This document shows, one piece after another, positions 31,122 through 39,948 of a DNA stretch of 64,000 nt. The notes below the pieces were generated by a model. The model was not told where the DNA came from. It did no database searches and saw only the letters and a list, made by a program, of their open reading frames with translations. A program made the translations under genes and the position numbers. The DNA is from Veronia pacifica. GTDB lineage: Bacteria; Pseudomonadota; Gammaproteobacteria; Enterobacterales; Vibrionaceae. The DNA is taken from contig NZ_LYBM01000010.1 in NCBI RefSeq assembly GCF_001707825.1, positions 53,791-117,790 on the forward strand. Reading direction: 5' to 3'. The number at the start of each line of letters is the position of its first letter. The first letter of the stretch is position 1.

Positions 31122-31848
31122 TAACAATCGGAACCTCCTGGTCAAAGACCGACGTTTCACCGTTTTGACTGAAGGTATATTGAACTTTCAGTAATCCGTG
31201 ACTGTTAAGAGAAATATTCTGTAATGAAAATGCGCTACCACTGACTAATACGTTTTTAGATAATGGAAATTGAGTGGCACCTTCTTTTCTTACCAGCTGA
31301 CCTGATTCAAAGCAAAATTGCACTCGCTTTCCCAGTACATAAAAGCGTTTGGTAGGCGATGTCGATAGGCCAGTGGGCAGTTTATCAAGTGTCACTTGGT
31401 AGCTATCGTTGGCTACGTTCGCTATGTCACTTTTCGTTATGCCTCTTATCGTTTTTGCATCGCTAAAATCGTTAGACTTTTGTGGCGAAAAAACAATCTT
31501 CTTCCCTTTAAACGTATTGGCATTGATGATGTTAGATTCAGCAAATACGACACTTAACGGAAGGCCCGATGGCGCTTCATAAAAACCTGAGGAATAGATG
31601 GGGTAATAACTGACACACTTACCTCCCAATTCAATGGTCACACTGTTAGGCACCGCATTTTTCAGCTCCCGCCCAACACGTTCGATAGCAAAACGGGCTT
31701 CACCCTGCAACGCCTCCCGGTCACGCGCACTGACATATCCGCTCACTCCCGAGCCAATAAAGCCGGAAATCCCAACTGAGAGTATGCCAAGAATAACCAG
31801 AGTGACCACTAACTCGATGAGGGTGAAACCGCGGGAATCGTGAAGCAT
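31111..31848 (-). CDS. mshO: MSHA minor pilin MshO
   Basis: A 245-residue type IV prepilin-like protein with the PilD cleavage site 'RG|FTLIELVVTLVILG' at its N-terminus and Glu at mature position 5. It resembles MshO by length and operon position. Minor pilins of this group form the pilus tip and prime assembly. Its start overlaps the mshD stop codon by 1 nt. Confidence 0.9.
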   Translation of the reverse strand: MLHDSRGFTLIELVVTLVILGILSVGISGFIGSGVSGYVSARDREALQGEARFAIERVGRELKNAVPNSVTIELGGKCVSYYPIYSSGFYEAPSGLPLSVVFAESNIINANTFKGKKIVFSPQKSNDFSDAKTIRGITKSDIANVANDSYQVTLDKLPTGLSTSPTKRFYVLGKRVQFCFESGQLVRKEGATQFPLSKNVLVSGSAFSLQNISLNSHGLLKVQYTFSQNGETSVFDQEVPIVNVP

Positions 31849-32429
31849 CAGAAGTTACCTTTATAAGCAGCAAATACCCACTTACCGGATTGAGGATGAA
31901 AGACAGATAAGGTGATGCGCTTGGCCAAGACTGAATCAAGCTGGCTGCTGGCGACATTAATGCTGACAGTAAAGCCCGGATAGTCAGTACCGACTAACGT
32001 CTCAATGGTTCCTTTGATAGGTAGGCCATCACACTGGGCTGCATCTTCCCCCCAGCAGCCGATAAAGTCATCGACGTCATTAAATTGCGCTGGTATGGTT
32101 TCGCCAGCATCCGGGCCAAGTGTGGCCGAACATGTAGGAATAGTGTCTTTCAGTGAATAGCCGAATTTCTTTTTTACGGCCTCTGCGTTTTCACCACAGC
32201 GCCATCGGCTACCATTGGGATCGCTGTTTTGGTCATACTGACGGGCTAACATACTGCTCATTAACGACTGACCAAGTGCAGCCGCCCGTGCTTCAAAATA
32301 AGGGTTTGTCGATTTACCGCCGATAAAGGGGAGTAAGGCTGTACTGATCAGAATCATCGCGATGCTAAATACCACCATGCCGATGATGGTTTCGATAAGG
32401 GTGAAGCCTTTGGAATACGGGTAACTCAT
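31848..32429 (-). CDS. mshD: MSHA minor pilin MshD
   Basis: A 193-residue prepilin-like protein with cleavage site 'KG|FTLIETIIGMVVFSIAM' and Glu5. Several cysteines in the globular part ('WRCGENAEA', 'PTCSATLG', 'IGCWGEDAAQCDG') may form disulfides. Position before mshO identifies it as MshD. A 28-nt gap separates it from the extra pilin gene upstream. Confidence 0.88.
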   Translation of the reverse strand: MSYPYSKGFTLIETIIGMVVFSIAMILISTALLPFIGGKSTNPYFEARAAALGQSLMSSMLARQYDQNSDPNGSRWRCGENAEAVKKKFGYSLKDTIPTCSATLGPDAGETIPAQFNDVDDFIGCWGEDAAQCDGLPIKGTIETLVGTDYPGFTVSINVASSQLDSVLAKRITLSVFHPQSGKWVFAAYKGNF

Positions 32430-32457
32430 TCCGCTTTATCCTTATTTATGAGCATCT

Positions 32458-32919
32458 TTAGATATTCGAGTACTTGGTACATTGAGTAACTTCTGAAAAC
32501 ACGCGATTTCCCGGGTTGAATATCCTATCTCTGAAGTGATAGCGAACGCAGTGTTTCTGGATACCGTCCCTTATAAAGAACTGGATATAACCCAACTTCG
32601 CATCCGTTCCACGGTCAATATAAAAATCGCCTTTCACGGATTTATCAGCGTCTATAGCATCGTCAATACCCAGACTTGTCGGGTATCCCTCGTATACATC
32701 GATATTGCCAACTTTATCCCCTATTCCCCCAGATATCTCATATTTGGCTTTAGTCAGGATAACAGCGCTATTTATTGCCATGGACAGTTTATTGAGAGCA
32801 GCCTTTTCTGCGTCCTCGCTCATATAGATAAACTTCGGTGCAGCCGTCACCGCCAGCACAGACAAAATTACGATAACAGCGACCATTTCAACAAGCGTAA
32901 ATCCTTTTTTCTTTTCCAA
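32458..32919 (-). CDS. MshA/MshB-like type IV pilin located between mshC and mshD
   Basis: A 153-residue prepilin: 'KKG|FTLVEMVAVIVILSVLAVTAAPKFIYMSEDAEKAAL' closely tracks the N-terminal helix of the MshA protein encoded nearby ('AVTAAPKFVSMQEDA'). The globular part is different and ends with a Cys pair (Cys in 'QKHCVRY' and 'VTQCTKY') typical of a C-terminal disulfide loop. In V. cholerae, as I recall it, mshB lies before mshA and mshD directly follows mshC, so this gene is either a displaced mshB or an additional minor pilin. The coding sequence is A+T-rich. Confidence 0.85.
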   Translation of the reverse strand: MEKKKGFTLVEMVAVIVILSVLAVTAAPKFIYMSEDAEKAALNKLSMAINSAVILTKAKYEISGGIGDKVGNIDVYEGYPTSLGIDDAIDADKSVKGDFYIDRGTDAKLGYIQFFIRDGIQKHCVRYHFRDRIFNPGNRVFSEVTQCTKYSNI

Positions 32920-32946
32920 GCTGACGATATTCCTTTACCACATCGA

Positions 32947-33399
32947 TTAGTCACAGGCGTAGAAGTAGCCCTCTGGATTTAGACAAAGTGACGCAGTTGC
33001 GCCGTTTTTACTGAACGTAAATGTCAAAATATCGGATAGTCTGGTATTGGATATCGCATCATAAGGGCGACCGAGAAGATCAAAGGAAAGGGTTTTAGCT
33101 GGGCTGACAGACACCCCGTCAAACGTTACCTGCTGGCTACTTTTATTCTCGCAGCCAGAAAAGGGATTGCCCCCCAATTGGGAGGCAGTCACAACAAGCT
33201 GATGGCAGGCATTTTTTGGGTCTGCCTGCTGTATCGCTTTGAGCTGAACCTGTCGGGCCACCGACAGGCCAGCATCCCGCGCGCTGATCACGGCAAGGTC
33301 ATCATTGCCCGTCAGACGCGGTAAGGCGAACACTCCAAGAATGGTGACAACGACTATCACTGTCACCAGCTCGATTAGGGTGAAGCCTTTTTTATTCAT
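32947..33399 (-). CDS. mshC: MSHA minor pilin MshC
   Basis: A 150-residue prepilin with 'KKG|FTLIELVTVIVVVTILGVFALPRL'. Four cysteines ('NACHQL', 'SGCENK', 'SLCLNP', 'FYACD') and the 'FDLLGRPYD' strand fit MshC, a minor pilin needed for MSHA assembly. It follows mshA by 19 nt. Confidence 0.92.
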   Translation of the reverse strand: MNKKGFTLIELVTVIVVVTILGVFALPRLTGNDDLAVISARDAGLSVARQVQLKAIQQADPKNACHQLVVTASQLGGNPFSGCENKSSQQVTFDGVSVSPAKTLSFDLLGRPYDAISNTRLSDILTFTFSKNGATASLCLNPEGYFYACD

Positions 33400-33418
33400 G
33401 TAGAAATTGAATCAATGA

Positions 33419-33835
33419 TCAGCTACAAGCCTTAACTTCTACATTTGGCCGTACATCTTTAGAGGCAGCTGGAGTGTAAACCACACAGTTGTCTGATCCA
33501 CCTTTGAACTTGAATTCAACTTTACTATCCGTTGAAGGCGTGCCGGCAAGGACAGCTTCAAAGTCATTACCAAGATCAACCAAAGATACAATACCTGTTG
33601 GCAAACCATCAGGGTACCCATTCTTGACCGTAACTGAACTATTTTTGTTCATAAGTTTTTGAGCGCGACCAATTTCTGATGCGCTTACAACTGACGCCTT
33701 AAGTCCATTAAGAGCACCAGTTTTTGCATCTTCTTGCATTGAAACAAATTTCGGCGCTGCAGTCACAGCGAGAATACCCAAAATTACAATCACTACTACC
33801 ATTTCAATTAACGTGAAACCGCCTTGACGTTTCAT
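33419..33835 (-). CDS. mshA: MSHA major pilin MshA
   Basis: The probable major subunit of the mannose-sensitive haemagglutinin pilus, which serves in surface attachment and biofilm formation. From the ATG at 33835 it has 138 residues: a 6-residue leader, cleavage at 'QGG|FTLIEMVVVIVILGILAVTAAPKF', Glu5, and a C-terminal Cys pair ('DNCVVYTP', 'VKACS'). The open frame starts 14 codons earlier, but GAGGAG lies directly before the chosen ATG. Which of the two MshA-like genes is the main subunit is inferred from its first position, strong ribosome site and long leader. Confidence 0.88.
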   Translation of the reverse strand: MKRQGGFTLIEMVVVIVILGILAVTAAPKFVSMQEDAKTGALNGLKASVVSASEIGRAQKLMNKNSSVTVKNGYPDGLPTGIVSLVDLGNDFEAVLAGTPSTDSKVEFKFKGGSDNCVVYTPAASKDVRPNVEVKACS

Positions 33836-34219
33836 ACTACTACTCCTCAAAGGTACATCTGTATGTGTTCCGGTCAATACACCGGATTTAACTTAAAACT
33901 GGGTTACATGCGCTCCCTGCTTACCATTTTTTGCCGAACACATTCGGCGTCTCCCTCAGCAGGGCCAATTATCATTCGGCCCTGTTGTATGAAGTTGTTA
34001 AGCCTTAACACTCTCTATGTGTATCAGCCAACACCACCACAGGTAAGACCAGTTCCGTCTGTTTCTGAGTGGCGAAATATAAAGCGATTTATGTCATAAC
34101 GCCACAGAAAAATGTGATCTTTTACGAATTTTTTTATTGCGTGAAATGAAAATTACATCTGACATCGGAGTATTACAAAGACTTACGCCTATATTCAATT
34201 ACATGCATTTATTGTCGAT
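33836..34219 (-). promoter_or_regulatory. Leader/promoter region of mshA with hairpins
   Basis: No gene is seen in this 384-base gap between mshG and mshA, where V. cholerae has mshF and mshB. On the minus strand it must hold the mshA promoter and a long 5' leader. Three palindromes are clear: GTTAAG-C-CTTAAC at 33997-34009, a 7-bp stem CAGGGCC / GGCCCTG at 33960-33984 and GCCGAA / TTCGGC at 33933-33948. The last two would form mRNA hairpins. None has a T-run on the minus strand. Confidence 0.5.
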
Positions 34220-35452
34220 TTACTTTCCGAGTGACAAGTCATACATACCCCACATTGGCAAGAAGATCCCCATTGCCAGCAACAACACCAGACCCGCCAC
34301 CACAATGAGCAGAAATGGCTCCATCCTCGCCGACAGTGTGGTCAATTCGTAATCCACTTCTCTGTCATAAAAATCACTGACTTCCAACAATAATTTGTCG
34401 ATTTGCCCGGTTTCTTCACCAACCTGAATCATCTGGTGCACCAGTGACGGGAATACCTCAGAACGACCGACCACGGAACTGATCGTCATCCCAGATTCCA
34501 CCCCCGCTTTCATTTCATGTACTTTAGCGGTCAGATAGCGGTTATCTATGGCTTCTGCAGCCAGAGATAAGGCCGTGTTCAGCGGCACGCCAGACTGGAT
34601 CATCATTGAAAAAGTGCGTGAAAAGCGCGACATCAGTGCTCGGTGTAACAAACTCCCCACCAGCGGCCAACGAAGACGCCATTTATCCCATTTAATGCCG
34701 CCTTCTGGCGACTCTTTCCATAGCCGAAACGCCACGACGCCAAAAACAGCAGATATCACCAACATCCACCAGAAATCGACAAAAAAGTTAGAACTGGCAA
34801 TCAGTACCCGGGTAGGAAGAGGCAGTTCACTGCCAAATTTCGCAAACATCCCGACAAACTTCGGGATAACATTCACGTTCAGAAAGACGACAGCCATTGC
34901 AATGGTGGTCAGTACAAAGCTCGGATAACGCAGCGCACTTTTTATCCTGCGCCGGGTTTCTATCTCTCGCTCATAATATTGGGACAGCTCTAATAACGCG
35001 TGGTCAAGACGACCCGTGTTCTCGCCTACCTGAATCAGGGACACAAATAAATCACTGAAAATGGCCGGATAATCACGCATGGCAGAGGACAATGCTCTGC
35101 CGTTGGAGATTTCCTCATGGATACCTTCCAGGGCCAGTTTCATCTTCGGGTTTGAAGTATTCTGCGACAGGCCTTTGATGGCTCTCAGCAGAGGGATCCC
35201 TGCCTTAGACAAGCTATAAAACTGACGACAGAAGATCACCAAGAGGTCGAGCGAAATGCCTTTGGAGAAAGCTGGCAATAGCGCTCTTGGAAGTCTGAGA
35301 TTCGCCGTTGGACGACGTTTTTCACGCAGTGAAAGCAGGATGTACCCTCTTTCCATCACTTTATCGATGGCGATCCGTTCGCTCTCAGCCTCTACCACAT
35401 CGCGGATCCTTCCGCCCTTCTGGTCTTTTGCGACAAATTGATAATACGCCAT
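34220..35452 (-). CDS. mshG: MSHA inner-membrane platform protein MshG
   Basis: A 410-residue PilC/GspF-family protein with two repeated cytoplasmic helical domains and three membrane segments. Conserved blocks are 'FCRQFYSLSKAGIPLLRAI', 'LIQVGENTGRLDHALLELSQYYERE' and 'MIQVGEETGQIDKLLLEVSDFYDREVD'. It converts motor force of MshE into pilus assembly. Its start overlaps the mshE stop by 1 nt. Confidence 0.95.
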   Translation of the reverse strand: MAYYQFVAKDQKGGRIRDVVEAESERIAIDKVMERGYILLSLREKRRPTANLRLPRALLPAFSKGISLDLLVIFCRQFYSLSKAGIPLLRAIKGLSQNTSNPKMKLALEGIHEEISNGRALSSAMRDYPAIFSDLFVSLIQVGENTGRLDHALLELSQYYEREIETRRRIKSALRYPSFVLTTIAMAVVFLNVNVIPKFVGMFAKFGSELPLPTRVLIASSNFFVDFWWMLVISAVFGVVAFRLWKESPEGGIKWDKWRLRWPLVGSLLHRALMSRFSRTFSMMIQSGVPLNTALSLAAEAIDNRYLTAKVHEMKAGVESGMTISSVVGRSEVFPSLVHQMIQVGEETGQIDKLLLEVSDFYDREVDYELTTLSARMEPFLLIVVAGLVLLLAMGIFLPMWGMYDLSLGK

Positions 35453-37176
35453 CAGAGTCTTCCTTCAACATCGGTGATGAGCGGCGCACTCTCAGAGAGG
35501 CTGATCGCCTGTTCCAATGAGACCTGTCCACTGGCGGCCAATTCAAGGGCACAATCCACCAAAGAGCGGTAGCCGCTTTGCTGTTGGGCTGCATTGGCGA
35601 ACGCATTGTGATCATTGCTGCGTAGCGCCTCAGCGAGCTCAGGGGTAATTTCCAACAGCTCGAACACACCGATACGCCCTTTATAACCGGTAAAACTGCA
35701 GGTCTGACACCCCTTTCCACGTGAAAAAGTACGCTGACTGAAAGCAGGATGCTGGCTGTTGAGCCAGATTTTGTGATGGGCGTTCGTGGCCTGAACAGCG
35801 TTACAATCCGGGCAGTTTCGCTTGATCAGACGCTGAGCCAACACCGCTTTTACTGCACTGGCAACCAGATAACCCGGCGCCTCCATATCGACCAGACGCA
35901 ATGCACTGTCAATGGCGTTGTTAGTATGCAGAGTCGACAAGACAAGGTGACCTGTCATAGAGGCACGAAGGCCAATCTCGACGGTTTCACTATCGCGCAT
36001 CTCACCGACCAGAATAATATCCGGATCCTGACGTAAAAAAGTTCGCAGAGCATTGGAGAAGGTAAGCCCTACTTTGTGATTGATCTGAACCTGACTGACA
36101 CGTGTCAGTCGATATTCCACAGGATCCTCCGCTGTAAGGATCTTTTTATCCGGAGTATTTAACTCGTTAAGTGCGCCGTAAAGTGTTGTCGTTTTACCTG
36201 ACCCGGTTGGCCCGGTTACCAAAATCATGCCATAAGGGCGGTGCAGCTGACTGCGGAAACGGAGCAGGAGATCTGCAGGCATGCCAACCTGTTCAAGGCT
36301 CAGTAAGCCCGCTGACTGATTAAGCAGACGCATGACCACGGCTTCGCCGTGTTCAACAGGCAAAGTGGAGAGACGCACATCGATGTGCATATCCCGTACC
36401 TTAATATGGAAGCGGCCATCCTGAGGCAGACGTTTTTCAGAGATATCCAGCTCACTCATAAGCTTAAGCCGAAGCACCAACGCAGACGCAATACCCGATT
36501 CTTTTAACAAGGTTTCGTGAAGGTTACCGTCGATTCGCTGCCGGATCCGCAATACCTTCTCGTCCGGTTCTATATGGATATCCGACGCGTTCATTTGCAC
36601 GGCGTCTTCGAATAGTGAGTTAATCAGTTTTACGACAGTGACATCCTGCGCATCATCGGCAGTATCGCCGAACGCACTCCCGGTCTCTTTTCGGTGCTCG
36701 GCTTCCAGTCTTTCTGCAAAGGAGGCAATGGCCTGTGTTTTTCGGTAATAGCGATCAAACGCGGTGATCAGTTGCCTTTCAGCAGCAATCACCAATTCCA
36801 CCTGATGATCTCGCAGCAATTCCATAACGGCATCTTGCGCAGCAAGATCGGCCGGATCACTCATGGCAACGCGTAAACCCACAGTAGTGCGGGCTATGAC
36901 CATGGCTCGTAGGCGACGTGCATGTACCTCAGGTAAAATGCCAACAACGTTTTCGTCGATATCGGTGGAATTGAAATCTATGGCCTCAAGCCCAAGCTGA
37001 CGGGCAAGGAATGCCATCAACTGATGTTCAGTCAACAGAGACATTTCAACGAGAATGTCTCCCAGTTTGCGGCCAGACTCGTATTGCAGAGCCAGTGCTG
37101 ACTGTAACTGATTGAGTTGAATGATCCCCTCTTCAACCAGCAGATCACCAATACGCTTGCGCAGTTTAATCGCCAT
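35452..37176 (-). CDS. mshE: MSHA pilus extension ATPase MshE
   Basis: The assembly ATPase of the MSHA pilus (574 residues). The N-terminal MshEN domain has both c-di-GMP-binding type motifs: 'RIGDLLVEEGIIQLNQLQSAL' region (about residues 8-31) and 'KLGDILVEMSLLTEHQL' (about 36-58). These suggest that c-di-GMP controls pilus extension, as shown for the V. cholerae protein. The motor part has Walker A 'GPTGSGKTTTLYG', Asp/His boxes ('GEMRDSETVEIGLRA', 'STLHTNNAIDS') and a Cys-rich zinc element 'CPDCNAVQ' / 'CQTCSFTG'. It overlaps mshN by 11 nt. Confidence 0.96.
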   Translation of the reverse strand: MAIKLRKRIGDLLVEEGIIQLNQLQSALALQYESGRKLGDILVEMSLLTEHQLMAFLARQLGLEAIDFNSTDIDENVVGILPEVHARRLRAMVIARTTVGLRVAMSDPADLAAQDAVMELLRDHQVELVIAAERQLITAFDRYYRKTQAIASFAERLEAEHRKETGSAFGDTADDAQDVTVVKLINSLFEDAVQMNASDIHIEPDEKVLRIRQRIDGNLHETLLKESGIASALVLRLKLMSELDISEKRLPQDGRFHIKVRDMHIDVRLSTLPVEHGEAVVMRLLNQSAGLLSLEQVGMPADLLLRFRSQLHRPYGMILVTGPTGSGKTTTLYGALNELNTPDKKILTAEDPVEYRLTRVSQVQINHKVGLTFSNALRTFLRQDPDIILVGEMRDSETVEIGLRASMTGHLVLSTLHTNNAIDSALRLVDMEAPGYLVASAVKAVLAQRLIKRNCPDCNAVQATNAHHKIWLNSQHPAFSQRTFSRGKGCQTCSFTGYKGRIGVFELLEITPELAEALRSNDHNAFANAAQQQSGYRSLVDCALELAASGQVSLEQAISLSESAPLITDVEGRL

Positions 37177-37930
37177 TTTGATCTTCCGAAGCCGTTTTAA
37201 GTGCTAAGAGGCGAGTTCTGACAAAACTGACAGACTGACTGCTCAAATGTCCTGCCTCAAGGGCCGACTCATAGGCAGCAATCGCCGCCGTCTCACGTCC
37301 TGACTTTTCCTCTGCCAAGGCCAGTCCCAGCCACCAGCGGCCATCATCGTCATCATTGGCGGTCAGCCAAAGATAGCTCTTATGTGCCAAGGATGTTTTA
37401 TTGAGGTACTGAGATAAGGCCCCACGCATCGCATAGAAACGAATGGTTTGCTCAGAATCCTTCTCATTGCCACTGGGCTCTGTCAGCAAAACCGAAAGCG
37501 CGGCCTCGGGTTGGCCTGACTGTTCAAATAAACGTGCCAGAGTCAGTTTGAGTGACAGGGTATGAGGGTTAGCTTTGATTCCCCGTCTCAGCACCTGCTC
37601 TGCTTCCCGGCCAAGGTTTTTTCCGTACAGCAGGGCGGCCAATTGATTGATAGCACCCGTATGAGTGGGCTGGTGCTCTATAACCTCGCGCAGATAACTA
37701 ATAGCGCGGTTCATGTCCCCGGCCTGCGCACTCTTCTGGGCCCGCTGATAGGCGACTGACGCCAGCTCCTCGGGTGTCAGACTGACGTGCTCAACACTCA
37801 TGGCTGACTGCTCAGTCTGACTCACTGCTTTGGCTGCATACGCTGGTGATGAGAACACCAGCCCCATTGCAAGCACAGTGGTAACAACGCACGTCAATGG
37901 CTGAAACACAGTATTACGTACGCGAGTCAT
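37166..37930 (-). CDS. mshN: MSHA biogenesis TPR protein MshN (short form)
   Basis: A 254-residue protein with an N-terminal signal peptide or anchor ('PLTCVVTTVLAMGLVFSSPAYAAKA') followed by tetratricopeptide-like repeats ('GDMNRAISYLREVIEHQPTHTGAINQLAALLYG', 'PHTLSLKLTLARLFEQSGQPEAALSVLL'). The position before mshE identifies it as MshN, although it seems shorter than the Vibrio protein I recall, mainly at the N-terminus. The frame continues upstream to a GTG at 37978, but GAGGA precedes the ATG at 37930, and a signal peptide begins there. mshM, usually upstream, is absent. Confidence 0.82.
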   Translation of the reverse strand: MTRVRNTVFQPLTCVVTTVLAMGLVFSSPAYAAKAVSQTEQSAMSVEHVSLTPEELASVAYQRAQKSAQAGDMNRAISYLREVIEHQPTHTGAINQLAALLYGKNLGREAEQVLRRGIKANPHTLSLKLTLARLFEQSGQPEAALSVLLTEPSGNEKDSEQTIRFYAMRGALSQYLNKTSLAHKSYLWLTANDDDDGRWWLGLALAEEKSGRETAAIAAYESALEAGHLSSQSVSFVRTRLLALKTASEDQNGD

Positions 37931-37974
37931 TGTTATGTCCTCTATCATGAAACGGATGTAGGGATTGTTCGGGT

Positions 37975-39576
37975 TCACTTATCAGGAAACCATTGATCCA
38001 ACAATTGTTGTGACCGCTTAATTTCCTGCTGCCATGTTTTGTCACCAACCACAGAAGGTTTCAGCAAGATCACCAATTCAGTTTTCTGCTTTTGTTTCGA
38101 CTTACTGCGAAATAGATTGCCCAACCCTGGAATGTCGCCCAGCAACGGTACTTTAGAGACACTTTCACTGACCGATGTTTTCATCAGACCGCCAATAACC
38201 ACCACATCACCCGAGTTAGCATGAATCACCGAATCTGACTCTCGTACAGAAGTTTTCGCTAGTGGAAGCTTAAATTCTTGATTATCACCCGCTTTGATGG
38301 TTTTTAATTCTGTTTTAACATCAACTACTGACGGATGAACGTGAAGTAAAACGCCATTGTTTTCGTCAATTTGCGGCGTCACATCGAGTGAAATCCCGGA
38401 GAAAAACGGGGTCAGCTTGATGTTTGGCCCAGATTTAGCGTTTTCACCCTTGGCATCACTAAACGAAATATCGGTGACAAAATACTCATCGCCGCCTACT
38501 TTAATAACTGCTTTCTGATTATTTGATGCAGTAACACGCGGGCTGGACAGAACGTTCAGATCGCCTTGTGTTTCAAGAAAACTCAACACCGACTTAAATT
38601 GACCATCAGTGATTGTCAGAGTTGTCTCGCCACCTAATGCACTGGAGACAGCATTGCCAAACTCATTACCGACACTGGTAGCAAAACTGATACCACCGCT
38701 ACCAATACTGCGGGTAATATTCTGCCAGTTTATTCCCTGCTGATAGCCATCGTTTAAGGTCACTTCGAGAATTTTGGCCTCAAGGACGACCTGACGCTTA
38801 AGTCGCTTTTCAGATATTTTGAGGTAGCGCTTTATCTCTCTCAGCTCATCCGGATAGGCGCTGACGGTCAGTAAACTTGCTTGTGGGGAAACTGTTACGC
38901 TATGACCGTCTTCTTTGCCCACCATCGCCGAGATTGTCGACTGTAACTGCGACCAGAAATCGCTCTCTGAGGTGGTGTTAATTTCTGTACCACTGGCAGC
39001 AGCGATATCACTGTCACTGCTACTGTTATCTGATGAACTATTTTGAACAATGCCATTGGTGACTGAAATGCCGGATCGGCCGCTTCTTTTCAGTTGCAGA
39101 TAATCTACGGGGAAAGTTTCAGTGCGCATCGTAGCTGGATAAACCTGAATCAGCTTGCCTTGCTTTTCAATCTGATAACCGTAAATGTCAGCAACAACAT
39201 CCAGAGCTTCACTCACAGTCACGTCCTTTAGGGATAGCGATATGCTGCCAGCTACGTTCGGATGCATAACCAGATTCCAGTCACTGCCTTTGAGTAAACT
39301 GGCGAAAAACGCTTTAGCGGGCACATCTCGGGCTGTTACACGCACCCGCTTCTCGTCCAAGGTTTTAGGCGCGTCGACCTCATCGAACGCCATAAGATCC
39401 TGATTGACCGCGTCTGGAATGTTTTTCAGTGCCTGCGCGCTGCTTTGCTGATACGCCTGATCCAATGTGGCGTGTATTTCTTCCGGCATTTGACGGGACA
39501 CACTAGAACAGGCTGAAAGACTTATAGTGACCAGCACAGCCAATACAGGTTGAGTCAATCCTTTTTTACTTATCAT
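37975..39576 (-). CDS. mshL: MSHA outer-membrane secretin MshL
   Basis: The outer-membrane pore of the pilus (533 residues). It begins with a lipoprotein signal ('AVLVTISLSAC' then Ser, lipobox Cys near residue 23), then a secretin/TonB short N-terminal domain ('WNLVMHPNVAGSISLSLKDVTVSEALDVVADIYGYQIEKQG'), an N1-like domain, and the C-terminal secretin domain ending 'VPLLGDIPGLGNLFRSKSKQKQKTELVILLKP'. The start at 39576 overlaps the mshK stop (TAATG); the frame extends 13 codons more but that would not be a signal peptide. Confidence 0.94.
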   Translation of the reverse strand: MISKKGLTQPVLAVLVTISLSACSSVSRQMPEEIHATLDQAYQQSSAQALKNIPDAVNQDLMAFDEVDAPKTLDEKRVRVTARDVPAKAFFASLLKGSDWNLVMHPNVAGSISLSLKDVTVSEALDVVADIYGYQIEKQGKLIQVYPATMRTETFPVDYLQLKRSGRSGISVTNGIVQNSSSDNSSSDSDIAAASGTEINTTSESDFWSQLQSTISAMVGKEDGHSVTVSPQASLLTVSAYPDELREIKRYLKISEKRLKRQVVLEAKILEVTLNDGYQQGINWQNITRSIGSGGISFATSVGNEFGNAVSSALGGETTLTITDGQFKSVLSFLETQGDLNVLSSPRVTASNNQKAVIKVGGDEYFVTDISFSDAKGENAKSGPNIKLTPFFSGISLDVTPQIDENNGVLLHVHPSVVDVKTELKTIKAGDNQEFKLPLAKTSVRESDSVIHANSGDVVVIGGLMKTSVSESVSKVPLLGDIPGLGNLFRSKSKQKQKTELVILLKPSVVGDKTWQQEIKRSQQLLDQWFPDK

Positions 39577-39944
39577 TAGTTCACTACCTGTTCGCTGTAG
39601 AGTGTCAGCGTCCACTTTTTACGCTGTTTGCTGAGTACAGCCTTATCGTTAGTCACTTTTACCACGTTAAATCCTTTGTAAGGCTTGCCCTCTTCGACCA
39701 TTTCGCCGTTGAGGATGGCAACACATGCCTGATCTGACTGACACATCACCGCATCCAAACGCGGAAGAGAAACGCGGCGAGGTGCTTTTTTCTTTACCAT
39801 TTTGATAGGTGCTTTTTTCTCTGGTACCACAACCTTTGGCTGATAACCCAACGGTGCGGTCGGATCAGGCAGTGTTGTTTCTGCTGTCGCCGTCGCCGTA
39901 TATAACGCTGCAAGGCAGAGAATAATGCTGATAACGTTTCGCAT
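39576..39944 (-). CDS. mshK: MSHA biogenesis protein MshK
   Basis: A 122-residue exported protein: signal peptide ('NVISIILCLAALYTATATA', cleavage near residue 22), then a Pro/Lys-rich linker and a small beta domain with two cysteines ('VMCQSDQACVAIL'). It resembles PilP-type secretin-associated proteins. The chosen ATG has GGAGG 8 nt upstream; the TTG five codons before it overlaps that ribosome site, so it is rejected. It lies 4 nt after the mshJ stop. Confidence 0.84.
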   Translation of the reverse strand: MRNVISIILCLAALYTATATAETTLPDPTAPLGYQPKVVVPEKKAPIKMVKKKAPRRVSLPRLDAVMCQSDQACVAILNGEMVEEGKPYKGFNVVKVTNDKAVLSKQRKKWTLTLYSEQVVN

Positions 39945-39948
39945 TCGG

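Noticed and set aside
34090..34125. CRP-like half site (TGTGATC) upstream of mshA
   Set aside because: Only one half of the palindrome matches; the other half lacks TCACA.
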